From an uncultured Veillonella sp. (GTDB lineage: Bacteria > Bacillota > Negativicutes > Veillonellales > Veillonellaceae): a stretch of DNA of 10,596 bases. Position 1 is the first letter of the stretch; every line of letters starts with the position of its first letter. Made by a program: the position numbers and the translations under genes. The stretch spans positions 1-10,596 of the forward strand of contig CAKPXR010000047.1 in the NCBI GenBank assembly GCA_934202215.1, read 5' to 3'. The notes beneath the pieces are model-generated. The model ran no database searches and was not told where the DNA came from. It saw nothing but the letters and a program-made list of their open reading frames with translations. Below are positions 1-7,329 of the stretch, piece by piece.

Positions 1-3000
1 GGAACATCGTTACCAGGCGCACCATCAACGTTAGTTGTGAAAGTACCATCTGGACGTTTAACTACTTTAGTACCATCAGCTTTAGTGTAAACTGCTGGAG
101 TTACAGCATTTACAGTGTAAGTTTTTTGGCCTGTTGTAGCATCAGATGTTTCAGAAACAGTTACATTGTCACCAGCTTTTACAATAGTACCAAGTTTAGT
201 AATTTCTTTCTTACCATCATTATTGATATTGGAAAGATCTTGTTTAGCAATGCCTTTAATAACAGCATTTTCACCTGTTACTACAGCACCATTACCATCT
301 GTATAAGTCATAGTAACGTTACCATCAGCATCTACTGTATATTCATTACCAGTAGTTGTAGGCGTGATATGACGTTCAGCAGCTTTTACAGCATGTAATT
401 GGGAACCATTTACAGCGTCTTTGGATGTAGCGCTTACATCGCCATCTTTAACATTAACAATTTTATTACCGCCATTATCAAGGCCAGATTGAGTTAAAGT
501 AACGTTAGATGTTGTGCCACCAGCAGGAGCTGTAATTGTAAGACCACCATTATTTACTGTAGTACCACCAACAGTTAAGGAACCAGCATTAGTAAGAGTT
601 ACATTGTCATTCAAGTTGAATTTAACAACGCCATCATCACCGATTTCTGCTGTAGTATTTGTACCATTAGTAAAGTCTAGACCTTTATCTAATTTAACAG
701 TTTTATCACCAGAGCCATTAGCTTTATAAGTTAATGGAATTTGTTTAGCTGCTTTATCACCATCGAATGTAACAGCATAAGATGTAGTGTGGTTAGGGTC
801 ATCTTTAGTTGGTGTTACAGTAATAGGATTATCTGTGTTACCACCATTATTTACTGTTACTGCTTCACGAGCTGCATCTTTAACAGCATTTTTAGATACG
901 GATACTTCGTATTGAGCACCAGGATCATTTACATTTTTACCGCCTGCAACAGAAACATCAGCAATGTTAGTATCGCCAGATGCAGCTGCTTTTTTAACTA
1001 CGCTTTCAGTAGAAGCTGTACCACCTGTTGCCAAACTAGACAAGTCGATAACTGCTTCTTTACCAGTAACTACAGCATTATTACCATCTGTATATGTTAA
1101 TTTAACTTTTTTATTAGCATCAGGTGTATACGTACCAGGCGTGATGTGTAATTCAGTATCTTTCAACTGTTTAACGTTAACCGCATCAGTATCATCAGTA
1201 CCAGGAGCTACCTTAGTAATTTTGTTATTACCTAAATCTAAGTTACCACCAGTGATATTAATGGAGTTACCACCAATTGTCATTGTTGGGCCACCTGTTG
1301 TATTAGCAATAGACGTAATACCTTTCAAGTCGCCAGATACATTTACTTTGTATGGATCGGCAGTTGTACCAGTACCAGTTACTGTTGTATTTGTACCGTC
1401 AGTTACTTTTGTTAAGTTTGCACTTACTGTGTAAGTTTTTTGACCTGTTGTAGCATCTTCAGTGTCAGTAACAGTTACATTATCACCAGCTACTACTTTA
1501 TTGCTAAGACCAGTAATTACTTTTTTACCTGCATTAGTAATGTTGGAAAGATCTTGTTTAGCAATGCCTTTAATAATAGCATTTTCACCTGTTACTACAG
1601 CACCATTACCATCTGTATAAGTCATAGTAACGTTACCATCAGCATCTACTGTATATTCATTACCAGTAGTTGTAGGCGTGATATGACGTTCAGCAGCTTT
1701 TACAGCATGTAATTGGGAACCATTTACAGCGTCTTTGGATGTAGCGCTTACATCGCCATCTTTAACATTAACAATTTTATTACCGCCATTATCAAGGCCA
1801 GATTGAGTTAAAGTAACGTTAGATGTTGTTCCACCAGCAGGAGCTGTAATTGTAAGACCACCATTATTTACTGTAGTACCACCAACAGTCAAGGAGCCAG
1901 CATTAGTAAGAGCTACATTGTCATTCAAATTGAATTTAACAACGCCATCATTACCGATTTCTGCTGTAGTATTTGTACCATTAGTAAAGTCTAGACCTTT
2001 ATCTAATTTAACAGTTTTATCACCAGTGCCATTAGCTTTATAAGTTAATGGAATTTGTTTAGCTGCTTTATTACCATCGAATGTAACAGCATAAGATGTA
2101 GTGTGGTTAGGGTCATCTTTAGTTGGTGTCACAGTAATAGGATTATCTGTGTTACCACCATTATTTACTGTTACTGCTTCACGAGCTGCATCTTTAACAG
2201 CATTTTTAGATACGGATACTTCGTATTGAGCACCAGGATCATTTACATTTTTACCGCCTGCAACAGAAACATCAGCAATGTTAGTATCGCCAGATGCAGC
2301 TGCTTTTTTAACTACGCTTTCAGTAGAAGCTGTACCACCTGTTGCATTAGAGCTTACTGTATAGATGTCATGACCATCTGTGCCTTTGGTTGGAGTTACA
2401 GTAATACCAGTACCAGCTTTAACTTCAGTTCTTAAACCTTTAATTTGACTGTAATTAACAGCATCAGTATCATCAGTACCAGGAGCTACTTTAGTAATTT
2501 TATTACCATCTACGCTCAAGTTACCACCAGAGATAGTTGTGCCACCACCATTGTTCAATGTGATTTTGGATGCACCATTTTGGATGCTTTCAATATCTTT
2601 AAGAGTGGAACTCAACGCATATGTATATTGTTGTGTGTTTGTACCTAATGTTTGTGCTACTGTAAGGTTTTTACCTGCACTGAAAGTTACTGTATCACCA
2701 GGAACTACTTTAGTTGCAGTAGCAGTACCTGTTAATGTACCACCATTAGCAGATGCATTAGCATTCCAACCAGCTTTATTAATAGCTTGTACTACATTAT
2801 CAGTAGTAGCAACACCATTTGGAGAAGGAGCCACTGCCTTACCATTGTTATTAGTGATATCATCACCTTTTGCAATTTTTACAGTAATACCGCTAGCATC
2901 AGCAGTTGTAGAGATAAGGCCTTCACCTTTAAGGTTCAATGTACCATTGTTCAACAACACATCACCACTACCACTATTACCAGCATATTTTAAGTTAACA

Positions 3001-4094
3001 TTTTTCAATTGAGCCACGTTAACAGCATCAGTATCTTCTTTACCTGCAGCAACGCCAGTAATTTGACGAGTTGCATTAGAACCGTCACCTACAGAAACGG
3101 CTGCTAATGTAGATGTTTTTGCATTACCAGATAAACCAGCATATGTATTTGTACGGCTATCAGCAGGATTATAACCAGCCACGCCTGCTGCTGTAGTTGC
3201 TTTGGAATTGGAACCAAGAGCTACGCCATCAGCTACGGATGCAGCGGAATTATAACCTAAAGCCGTTGCATTTTCCGCAGATGCATTAGCTGCACGACCA
3301 AATGCACTTGCACTATCTGCAGTTGCTTGCGAAACACCACCTACTGCAGTAGAAGCCTTACCAGTGGAGTTAGATTGCATACCAATTGCAATAGAACCAT
3401 AGCCTGTAGATGTAGTTTTATAACCATCACCATTACCAGCAATTGCAATAGACCCGGAATTTGTTGCTTCAGTACGGGCACCAATTGCAACAGAAACATT
3501 ACCAGATGCTGTATTTGCACGACCAAGCGCTAAAGTATCTTCTTTGGTCGCTTTATTATCGCGGCCGATAGCAATTTGAGAGTTACCTTCAGCTCTACCA
3601 CCATTTGCAGTAGAATCAGCAGTATTCCCTTTACCAATAGTGATACCACCACCAGTATTAGAATTGTTGGAACTACCTACAGAAATTGTATCTTCTTTTT
3701 TAGCATTAACATTTTCACCAATAGCCACCGCACGATCGCCTGCTGCAGTAGATAATCTACCAACAGCTACAGCTCCTGTACCTGTTGTTAATTGTTGACC
3801 AATAGTAACAGAGTTATCACCTGCAGTATTTTGTGTATTTGTATTTGTTACAGCAGAGCCACCTGGTGTAGGTGTATCAACTCTTTGATTGGACCAAACA
3901 TTAATATTATTACCATTCGTGTTAGAGCCCGCTTGTACAGGTGTACCCATTTGTGCAGTAGCACCTACCATAGCCAAACCAGCTAATACGCTAGCAAGAA
4001 CTTTTTTCTTACCACCATTGTTTTTAGCAACTTCAGATACTACTACGTAGCATTCTTTAGATTTGCTCCAAACTACTTTAAAGATCTTATTCAT
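1..4094 (-). CDS. Giant trimeric autotransporter adhesin (YadA/Hia type), N-terminal part; 3' end outside window
   Basis: This is a type Vc surface adhesin, expected to trimerise and project a long fibre from the outer membrane. The ATG at 4094 follows an AAAGGGG ribosome site about 12 nt upstream, and the segments I checked stay in one frame down to position 1. Residues 1-30 (MNKIFKVVWSKSKECYVVVS...) are a typical extended signal peptide region (ESPR). A hydrophobic core follows, with likely cleavage after VQA (residue 55). Residues ~75-335 are head repeats of the AVAVG/SIAIG beta-roll kind. The stalk has at least five neck motifs, near residues 344-365, 531-555, 770-807, 959-984 and 1208-1244. 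Examples are EDTDAVNVAQLK, DDTDAVN and SKDAVNGSQLHAV. Beta-rich modules lie between them. About 1364 codons are visible; the YadA anchor must lie beyond the window edge. Binding specificity cannot be read from the sequence. The family call is secure. Confidence 0.95.
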   Translation of the reverse strand, partial: MNKIFKVVWSKSKECYVVVSEVAKNNGGKKKVLASVLAGLAMVGATAQMGTPVQAGSNTNGNNINVWSNQRVDTPTPGGSAVTNTNTQNTAGDNSVTIGQQLTTGTGAVAVGRLSTAAGDRAVAIGENVNAKKEDTISVGSSNNSNTGGGITIGKGNTADSTANGGRAEGNSQIAIGRDNKATKEDTLALGRANTASGNVSVAIGARTEATNSGSIAIAGNGDGYKTTSTGYGSIAIGMQSNSTGKASTAVGGVSQATADSASAFGRAANASAENATALGYNSAASVADGVALGSNSKATTAAGVAGYNPADSRTNTYAGLSGNAKTSTLAAVSVGDGSNATRQITGVAAGKEDTDAVNVAQLKNVNLKYAGNSGSGDVLLNNGTLNLKGEGLISTTADASGITVKIAKGDDITNNNGKAVAPSPNGVATTDNVVQAINKAGWNANASANGGTLTGTATATKVVPGDTVTFSAGKNLTVAQTLGTNTQQYTYALSSTLKDIESIQNGASKITLNNGGGTTISGGNLSVDGNKITKVAPGTDDTDAVNYSQIKGLRTEVKAGTGITVTPTKGTDGHDIYTVSSNATGGTASTESVVKKAAASGDTNIADVSVAGGKNVNDPGAQYEVSVSKNAVKDAAREAVTVNNGGNTDNPITVTPTKDDPNHTTSYAVTFDGNKAAKQIPLTYKANGTGDKTVKLDKGLDFTNGTNTTAEIGNDGVVKFNLNDNVALTNAGSLTVGGTTVNNGGLTITAPAGGTTSNVTLTQSGLDNGGNKIVNVKDGDVSATSKDAVNGSQLHAVKAAERHITPTTTGNEYTVDADGNVTMTYTDGNGAVVTGENAIIKGIAKQDLSNITNAGKKVITGLSNKVVAGDNVTVTDTEDATTGQKTYTVSANLTKVTDGTNTTVTGTGTTADPYKVNVSGDLKGITSIANTTGGPTMTIGGNSINITGGNLDLGNNKITKVAPGTDDTDAVNVKQLKDTELHITPGTYTPDANKKVKLTYTDGNNAVVTGKEAVIDLSSLATGGTASTESVVKKAAASGDTNIADVSVAGGKNVNDPGAQYEVSVSKNAVKDAAREAVTVNNGGNTDNPITVTPTKDDPNHTTSYAVTFDGDKAAKQIPLTYKANGSGDKTVKLDKGLDFTNGTNTTAEIGDDGVVKFNLNDNVTLTNAGSLTVGGTTVNNGGLTITAPAGGTTSNVTLTQSGLDNGGNKIVNVKDGDVSATSKDAVNGSQLHAVKAAERHITPTTTGNEYTVDADGNVTMTYTDGNGAVVTGENAVIKGIAKQDLSNINNDGKKEITKLGTIVKAGDNVTVSETSDATTGQKTYTVNAVTPAVYTKADGTKVVKRPDGTFTTNVDGAPGNDV
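115..1031 (-). repeat. Stalk module copy A (C-terminal copy) of a ~917 bp duplication
   Basis: This segment matches 1429-2345 with a constant offset of 1314 bp (438 codons, in frame) and no indels. Over 231-1031 I count ten base differences by eye, about 99% identity. The 115-230 part is clearly more diverged. It encodes about 305 residues, including the neck SKDAVNGSQLHAVKAAERHITP and the beta-rich stretch around TSNVTLTQSGLDNGGNKIV. Coordinates are approximate at the diverged end. Confidence 0.93.
1429..2345 (-). repeat. Stalk module copy B (N-terminal copy) of a ~917 bp duplication
   Basis: This is the partner of the repeat at 115-1031. About half of the base differences change an amino acid, all conservatively (V/I, T/A, S/T and two D/N). 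The ~400 bp between the copies (1032-1428) holds a diverged relative of the same unit: GNNAVVTGKEAVI here corresponds to GNGAVVTGENAII in the repeat. It also holds another DDTDAVN neck closely matching the one near 2456-2510, so the stalk appears to have grown by several rounds of duplication. Confidence 0.93.
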
Positions 4095-4241
4095 ATTTCT
4101 ATGAACCCCTTTCTTAAACTAGACACAATTACAATCCTTATAAATAATAATCAATAAATACAAAAGGCTAAAAGTCCAAATATCCCATAATTAATGGCTT
4201 TCTGAGTGTCTTTCATATTATTTTCATTTTGTGTCATGAAC

Positions 4242-4270
4242 AGAATATCATATATCGAAAATGTTGTAAA
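4242..4270 (-). promoter_or_regulatory. Putative promoter of the giant adhesin
   Basis: On the minus strand TTTACA (4265-4270) is followed after 17 nt by TATTCT (4242-4247), a good sigma-70/sigma-A pattern. Transcription would start near 4235 and leave a leader of about 140 nt before the ATG at 4094. The region is AT-rich, so chance matches are possible. Confidence 0.5.
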
Positions 4271-4651
4271 TAGCTTCCTTCATGTTTTTATCATAATTCA
4301 TAAAGTTTATTACTAGAACCTTTATTTTGTTAAAGAAAATTTAATATATGGGTGTTTTTTTACTCATTTTTTGTGTGTTTTAATTCTATTTTATAAAGCT
4401 CAATCTAATTTTCTCTATGCAATACAGTTTTTTTCCATATTTATATTAATGTAAGTTATAAATAAACGATTAATAGATTTAATCTCATTGATTTTTATCG
4501 ATTTCAAAACGCATTTATATATTATCTTTAAAATATCGATGATCGAAGAATTTCTATTTTAGATTATTGTAGTTTTTTATAGACTGATTCACTATTTTTT
4601 CATGTATCAATTTATATATGAAGTATTGATGAAATTAAACTTAATCACACA
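4271..4651. other. AT-rich gap with no gene seen
   Basis: Between the putative adhesin promoter and the terminator of the neighbouring operon lie about 380 bp of very AT-rich DNA. I see no plausible coding frame with a ribosome site, no RNA gene and no mobile-element ends. It has T-rich runs (seven T at 4355-4361) and may serve only as upstream promoter DNA. Confidence 0.6.
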
Positions 4652-4699
4652 AAAAAGCGTAACTGGTATAGAGTGCCGTCTATATCAGTTACGCTTTTT
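4652..4699 (-). terminator. Strong intrinsic terminator of the barrel/TAA-SLH operon
   Basis: A 21-bp stem (4652-4672 with 4679-4699), with a single G-T pair and a 6-nt loop, is followed on the minus strand by a run of six T (4656-4651) and then GTGTG. It lies about 75 bp after the TAG at 4775. The arms also carry A and T runs on the plus strand, so it could work in both directions. Confidence 0.92.
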
Positions 4700-4703
4700 G
4701 ATT

Positions 4704-4753
4704 TGGCTACTACATAGATTCCCTCACTTCTAAATATAATTAAGTAGTAGCCA
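4704..4753 (-). repeat. 10-bp inverted repeat between stop codon and terminator
   Basis: TGGCTACTAC (4704-4713) and GTAGTAGCCA (4744-4753) are perfect reverse complements with a 30-nt loop. They lie between the stop of the SLH adhesin gene and the main terminator. There is no T run, so this looks like an extra 3'-UTR stem rather than a second terminator. Confidence 0.6.
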
Positions 4754-4774
4754 GTAATTATGTAATAACCTATT

Positions 4775-6073
4775 CTATTTTTTATTTACACGAACGCGTT
4801 CAATTGTTGGTTCACCTTGAGCGTTTTTTGCTATTGTGTCCACGCGGAACAATGCCATTTCTGGGCTGAATTCAGTAACGAGGCGATCATCTACTGTTAC
4901 GCCGTCTTGGATTACACGGTATACAATTTGTGCGAATTCATAACGAGTTAACAAGCGGTCACCACCAAATGTGCCATCTGGATAGCCTTCAACGAGACCA
5001 CGGCGAGATAAATCACTTACCGCTTCATATGCCCAATGGTTTGCAGCCACATCTGGGAATAATGTAGTGTGGTCAGCTTTCATCTTAGTACTAGCGACAC
5101 CGTTCAATAATGCAGTCAATTTTTGGATTTGTGCATTTTGTTCAGCTACAGTTTTCTTAAGAGCCAATACCTCTTTACCAATCGCTACGCGAGAACGAGA
5201 TACACCACTATGAGCCCCTACTTTCACAGACAAGCCAGCATTGAATACTGTTTCATCGCTGCCTACTGTGGAACCGATGCTAAGTTGTACATCTTCGTTA
5301 GGACGGTAGAAAGCACCGATAGCTGCCGCATCACCACTGCGATAGTGACCATATCCTGCAGCAAAGTCCCATTTAGCATCTGGATCAAAATCAAGTGGAT
5401 GTAAAGCCGCCAACGCTGCAGCACCTGCTACAGATTTGTCGATGCGTTTATCCATCTTGGAAAGGACGCACTTAATGTGGTCACCAGCTGTTATAGTTGT
5501 AACACTAGAAGATGCTGTGATTTGATCTTGTAAATGTTTAAGTTGAGCTACGTTCACTGCATCAGTATCTTCAACACCAGCTTTTACATTGTTGATTTGT
5601 TGATTGCCTGCATTGATTTCATCTAAACCAAATTTTGCATATCGCTCATCACCATCGACGCTCATAATTGTAATATTACGGCCATTTAATTCAGTGTCAC
5701 CATTTTCTGGTCCATTGAGAAGGCGTAAATATCCAGTACGAGCTTCAAAGCTATTATTGTCACCAATCATGCTAAAGTAGCCAGGGTATAAATCGTTATG
5801 GGTATGTCTGTCTTTTGAATGTACTGATACAGATCCACCACTAATTTCTGTTATTTGATCATTTTTATCATGAATTCTAATAAAATCTAGATTGGTGTCC
5901 ACATTCGCATATGACTCTGGACGACTATTTAAGTAGTTTAAAGTTACATGATAATTTTCATTATCATCTCTATTAGTAGGAACAATATTCCAAGTTTTAA
6001 CTTCTTCTGCTAATACCCCTGTAGCTACTGTGGATAAAACCATAGCTGCTAATAAGATTTTAGATGTTTTCAT
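4775..6073 (-). CDS. Short trimeric autotransporter with YadA anchor followed by a coiled coil and a C-terminal SLH domain
   Basis: This is a 432-residue outer-membrane protein. I start it at the ATG at 6073 rather than the in-frame ATG 15 nt upstream. GGTGGAG (6079-6085) sits 5 nt before it, and it gives a clean signal peptide, MKTSKILLAAMVLSTVATGVLA. Residues 24-157 are a beta-rich passenger with no canonical YadA head repeats. Residues 158-182 are a neck (INNVKAGVEDTDAVNVAQLK). Residues ~214-287 are the YadA membrane anchor (AALAALHPLDFDPDAKWDF, then AAGYGHYRSGDAAAIGAF). Residues ~296-324 are a heptad-like coil, and residues ~339-388 are one SLH domain (FPDVAANHWAYEAV, GLVEGYPDGTFGGDRLLTRYEFA). 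In known TAAs the anchor ends the protein. Here the extension should lie in the periplasm, where the SLH could bind peptidoglycan, as the SLH of OmpM does in Negativicutes. The topology is inferred. Confidence 0.93.
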   Translation of the reverse strand: MKTSKILLAAMVLSTVATGVLAEEVKTWNIVPTNRDDNENYHVTLNYLNSRPESYANVDTNLDFIRIHDKNDQITEISGGSVSVHSKDRHTHNDLYPGYFSMIGDNNSFEARTGYLRLLNGPENGDTELNGRNITIMSVDGDERYAKFGLDEINAGNQQINNVKAGVEDTDAVNVAQLKHLQDQITASSSVTTITAGDHIKCVLSKMDKRIDKSVAGAAALAALHPLDFDPDAKWDFAAGYGHYRSGDAAAIGAFYRPNEDVQLSIGSTVGSDETVFNAGLSVKVGAHSGVSRSRVAIGKEVLALKKTVAEQNAQIQKLTALLNGVASTKMKADHTTLFPDVAANHWAYEAVSDLSRRGLVEGYPDGTFGGDRLLTRYEFAQIVYRVIQDGVTVDDRLVTEFSPEMALFRVDTIAKNAQGEPTIERVRVNKK

Positions 6074-6075
6074 AA

Positions 6076-7068
6076 TTACTCCACCCATACCGTATTATGA
6101 CGTCTTACCAGGTTAAGCATCTTATCTCTCACTGTTACCGTTTCTTCTAAACGATGTTTACCACCGTACCAGGCCATCGGAGCACCTGCTAAGCGGAATG
6201 TAATCTTGCCGTATGCACCGCCAGAGCTATGCTCCGGTTTGTTATATCCCATATCTATAGATACACGTGGTGTAAGTTGCATTTCTGACCCTATACGGAA
6301 ACCATTCTTATCCGCCTGACGTTCTTGATCCCAGTGGTATCCTTCGAGATAGACCCTAGCCCAACGAGCATTCTTAAAGGTCTTACCATATTCTATGGTA
6401 TATCCATTGGACACACGTTCTAAGGTGTGAAGGTTTGCATCGAGAACACGCTCATCTGATGCTGCCCCATACCAATTAAAACGGAATTCACTTTCACCAG
6501 ACATATATTCAAGCCCCGCACTAAGACGATCATGGTGACGAAGGAACCGATGGTCATAGAATAGATGAGCACCGTAGAGATGGCGGTCATCCTTGGAGAT
6601 ACGTCGATAACCAACACCTACATTGAGGGTCGTACCAATATCTGATGCTCGAGATATGCGTTGTTGTGTAAACCATACATCTCTCGACGTCGTATCGTAA
6701 TGGCCTAACGGTTGTACAGTCTCTACCGAATACAGCGGTTTCCATCCCTCTTGGAACTGAAAACTCAAGGTAGTACGTCGCATCCATGGTTTCCCTTTAG
6801 AGCCATACATAGCATTAGACACATTCGACATAGCTACTGCATTGATAGCACGGTTTACGGCATCAACATTACTATATTTCACCGTCTTAGTATCTTGACG
6901 ATCCATAATGAGAGGTCCACTTTCACCAATCATATGATCTGGCGTTGATGCCGGTGTAATATGAAATTCCTCTACTCCCTTATCTGTATATAATTGTTGT
7001 TTTTCTGCCTCAGCCGAACCCACACAACACAATAGGGCACCTAAAGCAATACACACAATACGCTTCAT
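6076..7068 (-). CDS. Inverse-autotransporter-like (intimin/invasin family) beta-barrel without passenger
   Basis: This 330-residue protein has a signal peptide (MKRIVCIALGALLCCVGSAEA, cleavage after residue 21; no lipobox fits). A linker follows, then from about residue 95 to the end a region resembling the intimin/invasin beta-domain. The recognisable pieces in order are SVETVQPLG (114-122), TTLNVGVGYRR (146-156), LYGAHLFYDHRF (164-175), RLSAGLEYMSG (181-191), RFNWYGAAS (196-204) and alternating strands ending in GKITFRLAG (287-295). True inverse autotransporters continue into Ig-like passenger domains, but this protein stops soon after the barrel with RDKMLNLVRRHNTVWVE. It is the first gene of an operon whose second gene starts 2 nt after its TAA. 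It may be a stand-alone porin-like or assembly barrel. Family placement is from motif recall and is good, not certain. Confidence 0.8.
   Translation of the reverse strand: MKRIVCIALGALLCCVGSAEAEKQQLYTDKGVEEFHITPASTPDHMIGESGPLIMDRQDTKTVKYSNVDAVNRAINAVAMSNVSNAMYGSKGKPWMRRTTLSFQFQEGWKPLYSVETVQPLGHYDTTSRDVWFTQQRISRASDIGTTLNVGVGYRRISKDDRHLYGAHLFYDHRFLRHHDRLSAGLEYMSGESEFRFNWYGAASDERVLDANLHTLERVSNGYTIEYGKTFKNARWARVYLEGYHWDQERQADKNGFRIGSEMQLTPRVSIDMGYNKPEHSSGGAYGKITFRLAGAPMAWYGGKHRLEETVTVRDKMLNLVRRHNTVWVE
6079..6085 (-). promoter_or_regulatory. Ribosome binding site that decides the SLH adhesin start
   Basis: GGTGGAG lies inside the last codons of the upstream barrel gene and ends 5 nt before the ATG at 6073. 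The 2-nt gap between genes suggests translational coupling. Confidence 0.8.
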
Positions 7069-7114
7069 TACTCTCTACACATAAAATTCATGAACAATAA
7101 ATGAAATATATATT

Positions 7115-7144
7115 AGTGTAACGAATAATGGATACTACTGTCAA
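7115..7144 (-). promoter_or_regulatory. Promoter of the barrel/TAA-SLH operon
   Basis: On the minus strand a consensus -35 TTGACA (7139-7144) is followed after 18 nt by TACACT (7115-7120). The start would be near 7107, leaving a leader of about 40 nt. An AGAGAG stretch just before the ATG at 7068 serves as a modest ribosome site. Confidence 0.65.
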
Positions 7145-7172
7145 GAAATCAAAGCCATAAATAGGCAAAACT

Positions 7173-7190
7173 ATAGAGAAATTTCTCTAT
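7173..7190. promoter_or_regulatory. Perfect 18-bp palindrome in the divergent promoter region, candidate operator
   Basis: ATAGAGAAATTTCTCTAT reads the same on both strands with no spacer. It lies about 28 bp upstream of the -35 of the leftward operon and about 110 bp upstream of the rightward promoter, a place suited to a dimeric regulator. No T run follows it, so it is not a terminator. No regulator gene is in the window. Confidence 0.5.
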
Positions 7191-7300
7191 GTAGATTAAC
7201 CTTTTCCGTTTCGAGTTAAACGCTTTTATACCATTGCATAAACATTCTCTAAAATATACATTTATGGTGTATTTATGCCCCATAATATACAAAATATTCA

Positions 7301-7329
7301 TTTACAACATAACTTTCATGTATTATTAT
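7301..7329 (+). promoter_or_regulatory. Promoter of the small adhesin
   Basis: TTTACA (7301-7306), a 17-nt spacer and TATTAT (7324-7329) form a good sigma-70/sigma-A promoter. Transcription would start near 7336, about 53 nt before the ATG at 7389. AAAGGAG (7373-7379) is a strong ribosome site 9 nt before that ATG. Confidence 0.65.

Noticed and set aside
126..1712. Open frames on the plus strand such as 126-398, 741-1100, 964-1434 and 1440-1712, some of them near-identical pairs
   Set aside because: They lie antisense to the giant adhesin, are Cys/Ser/Thr-rich with no ribosome site, and come in pairs only because the adhesin stalk is duplicated.
115..2345. CRISPR array or insertion sequence as an explanation of the repeats
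   Set aside because: The repeats are long, in-frame coding modules within one protein, with no short regularly spaced units, transposase or terminal inverted repeats.
2055..3986. Further plus-strand open frames over the adhesin head and stalk, and a minus-strand frame at 3341-3526
   Set aside because: They are shadows of the repetitive adhesin coding sequence. The real frame shows continuous head and neck motifs.
4352..4380. Runs of T as phase-variation tracts for the giant adhesin
   Set aside because: The longest run is seven bases, about 85 bp upstream of the proposed -35 and outside any coding frame. There is no evidence that it affects expression.
6074..6088. Upstream ATG at 6088 as the start of the SLH adhesin
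   Set aside because: It would add MGGVI before the signal peptide and overlap the barrel gene. The ATG at 6073 has a well-spaced GGTGGAG.
5123..6948. Small frames at 5123-5404, 6420-6617, 6587-6787 and 6712-6948
   Set aside because: They overlap the SLH adhesin or the barrel gene in other frames and lack family features.
6076..7068. Lipoprotein signal in the barrel protein (adjacent cysteines in LLCCVG)
   Set aside because: The residues before either cysteine do not fit a lipobox, and AEA at residues 19-21 is a good ordinary cleavage site.
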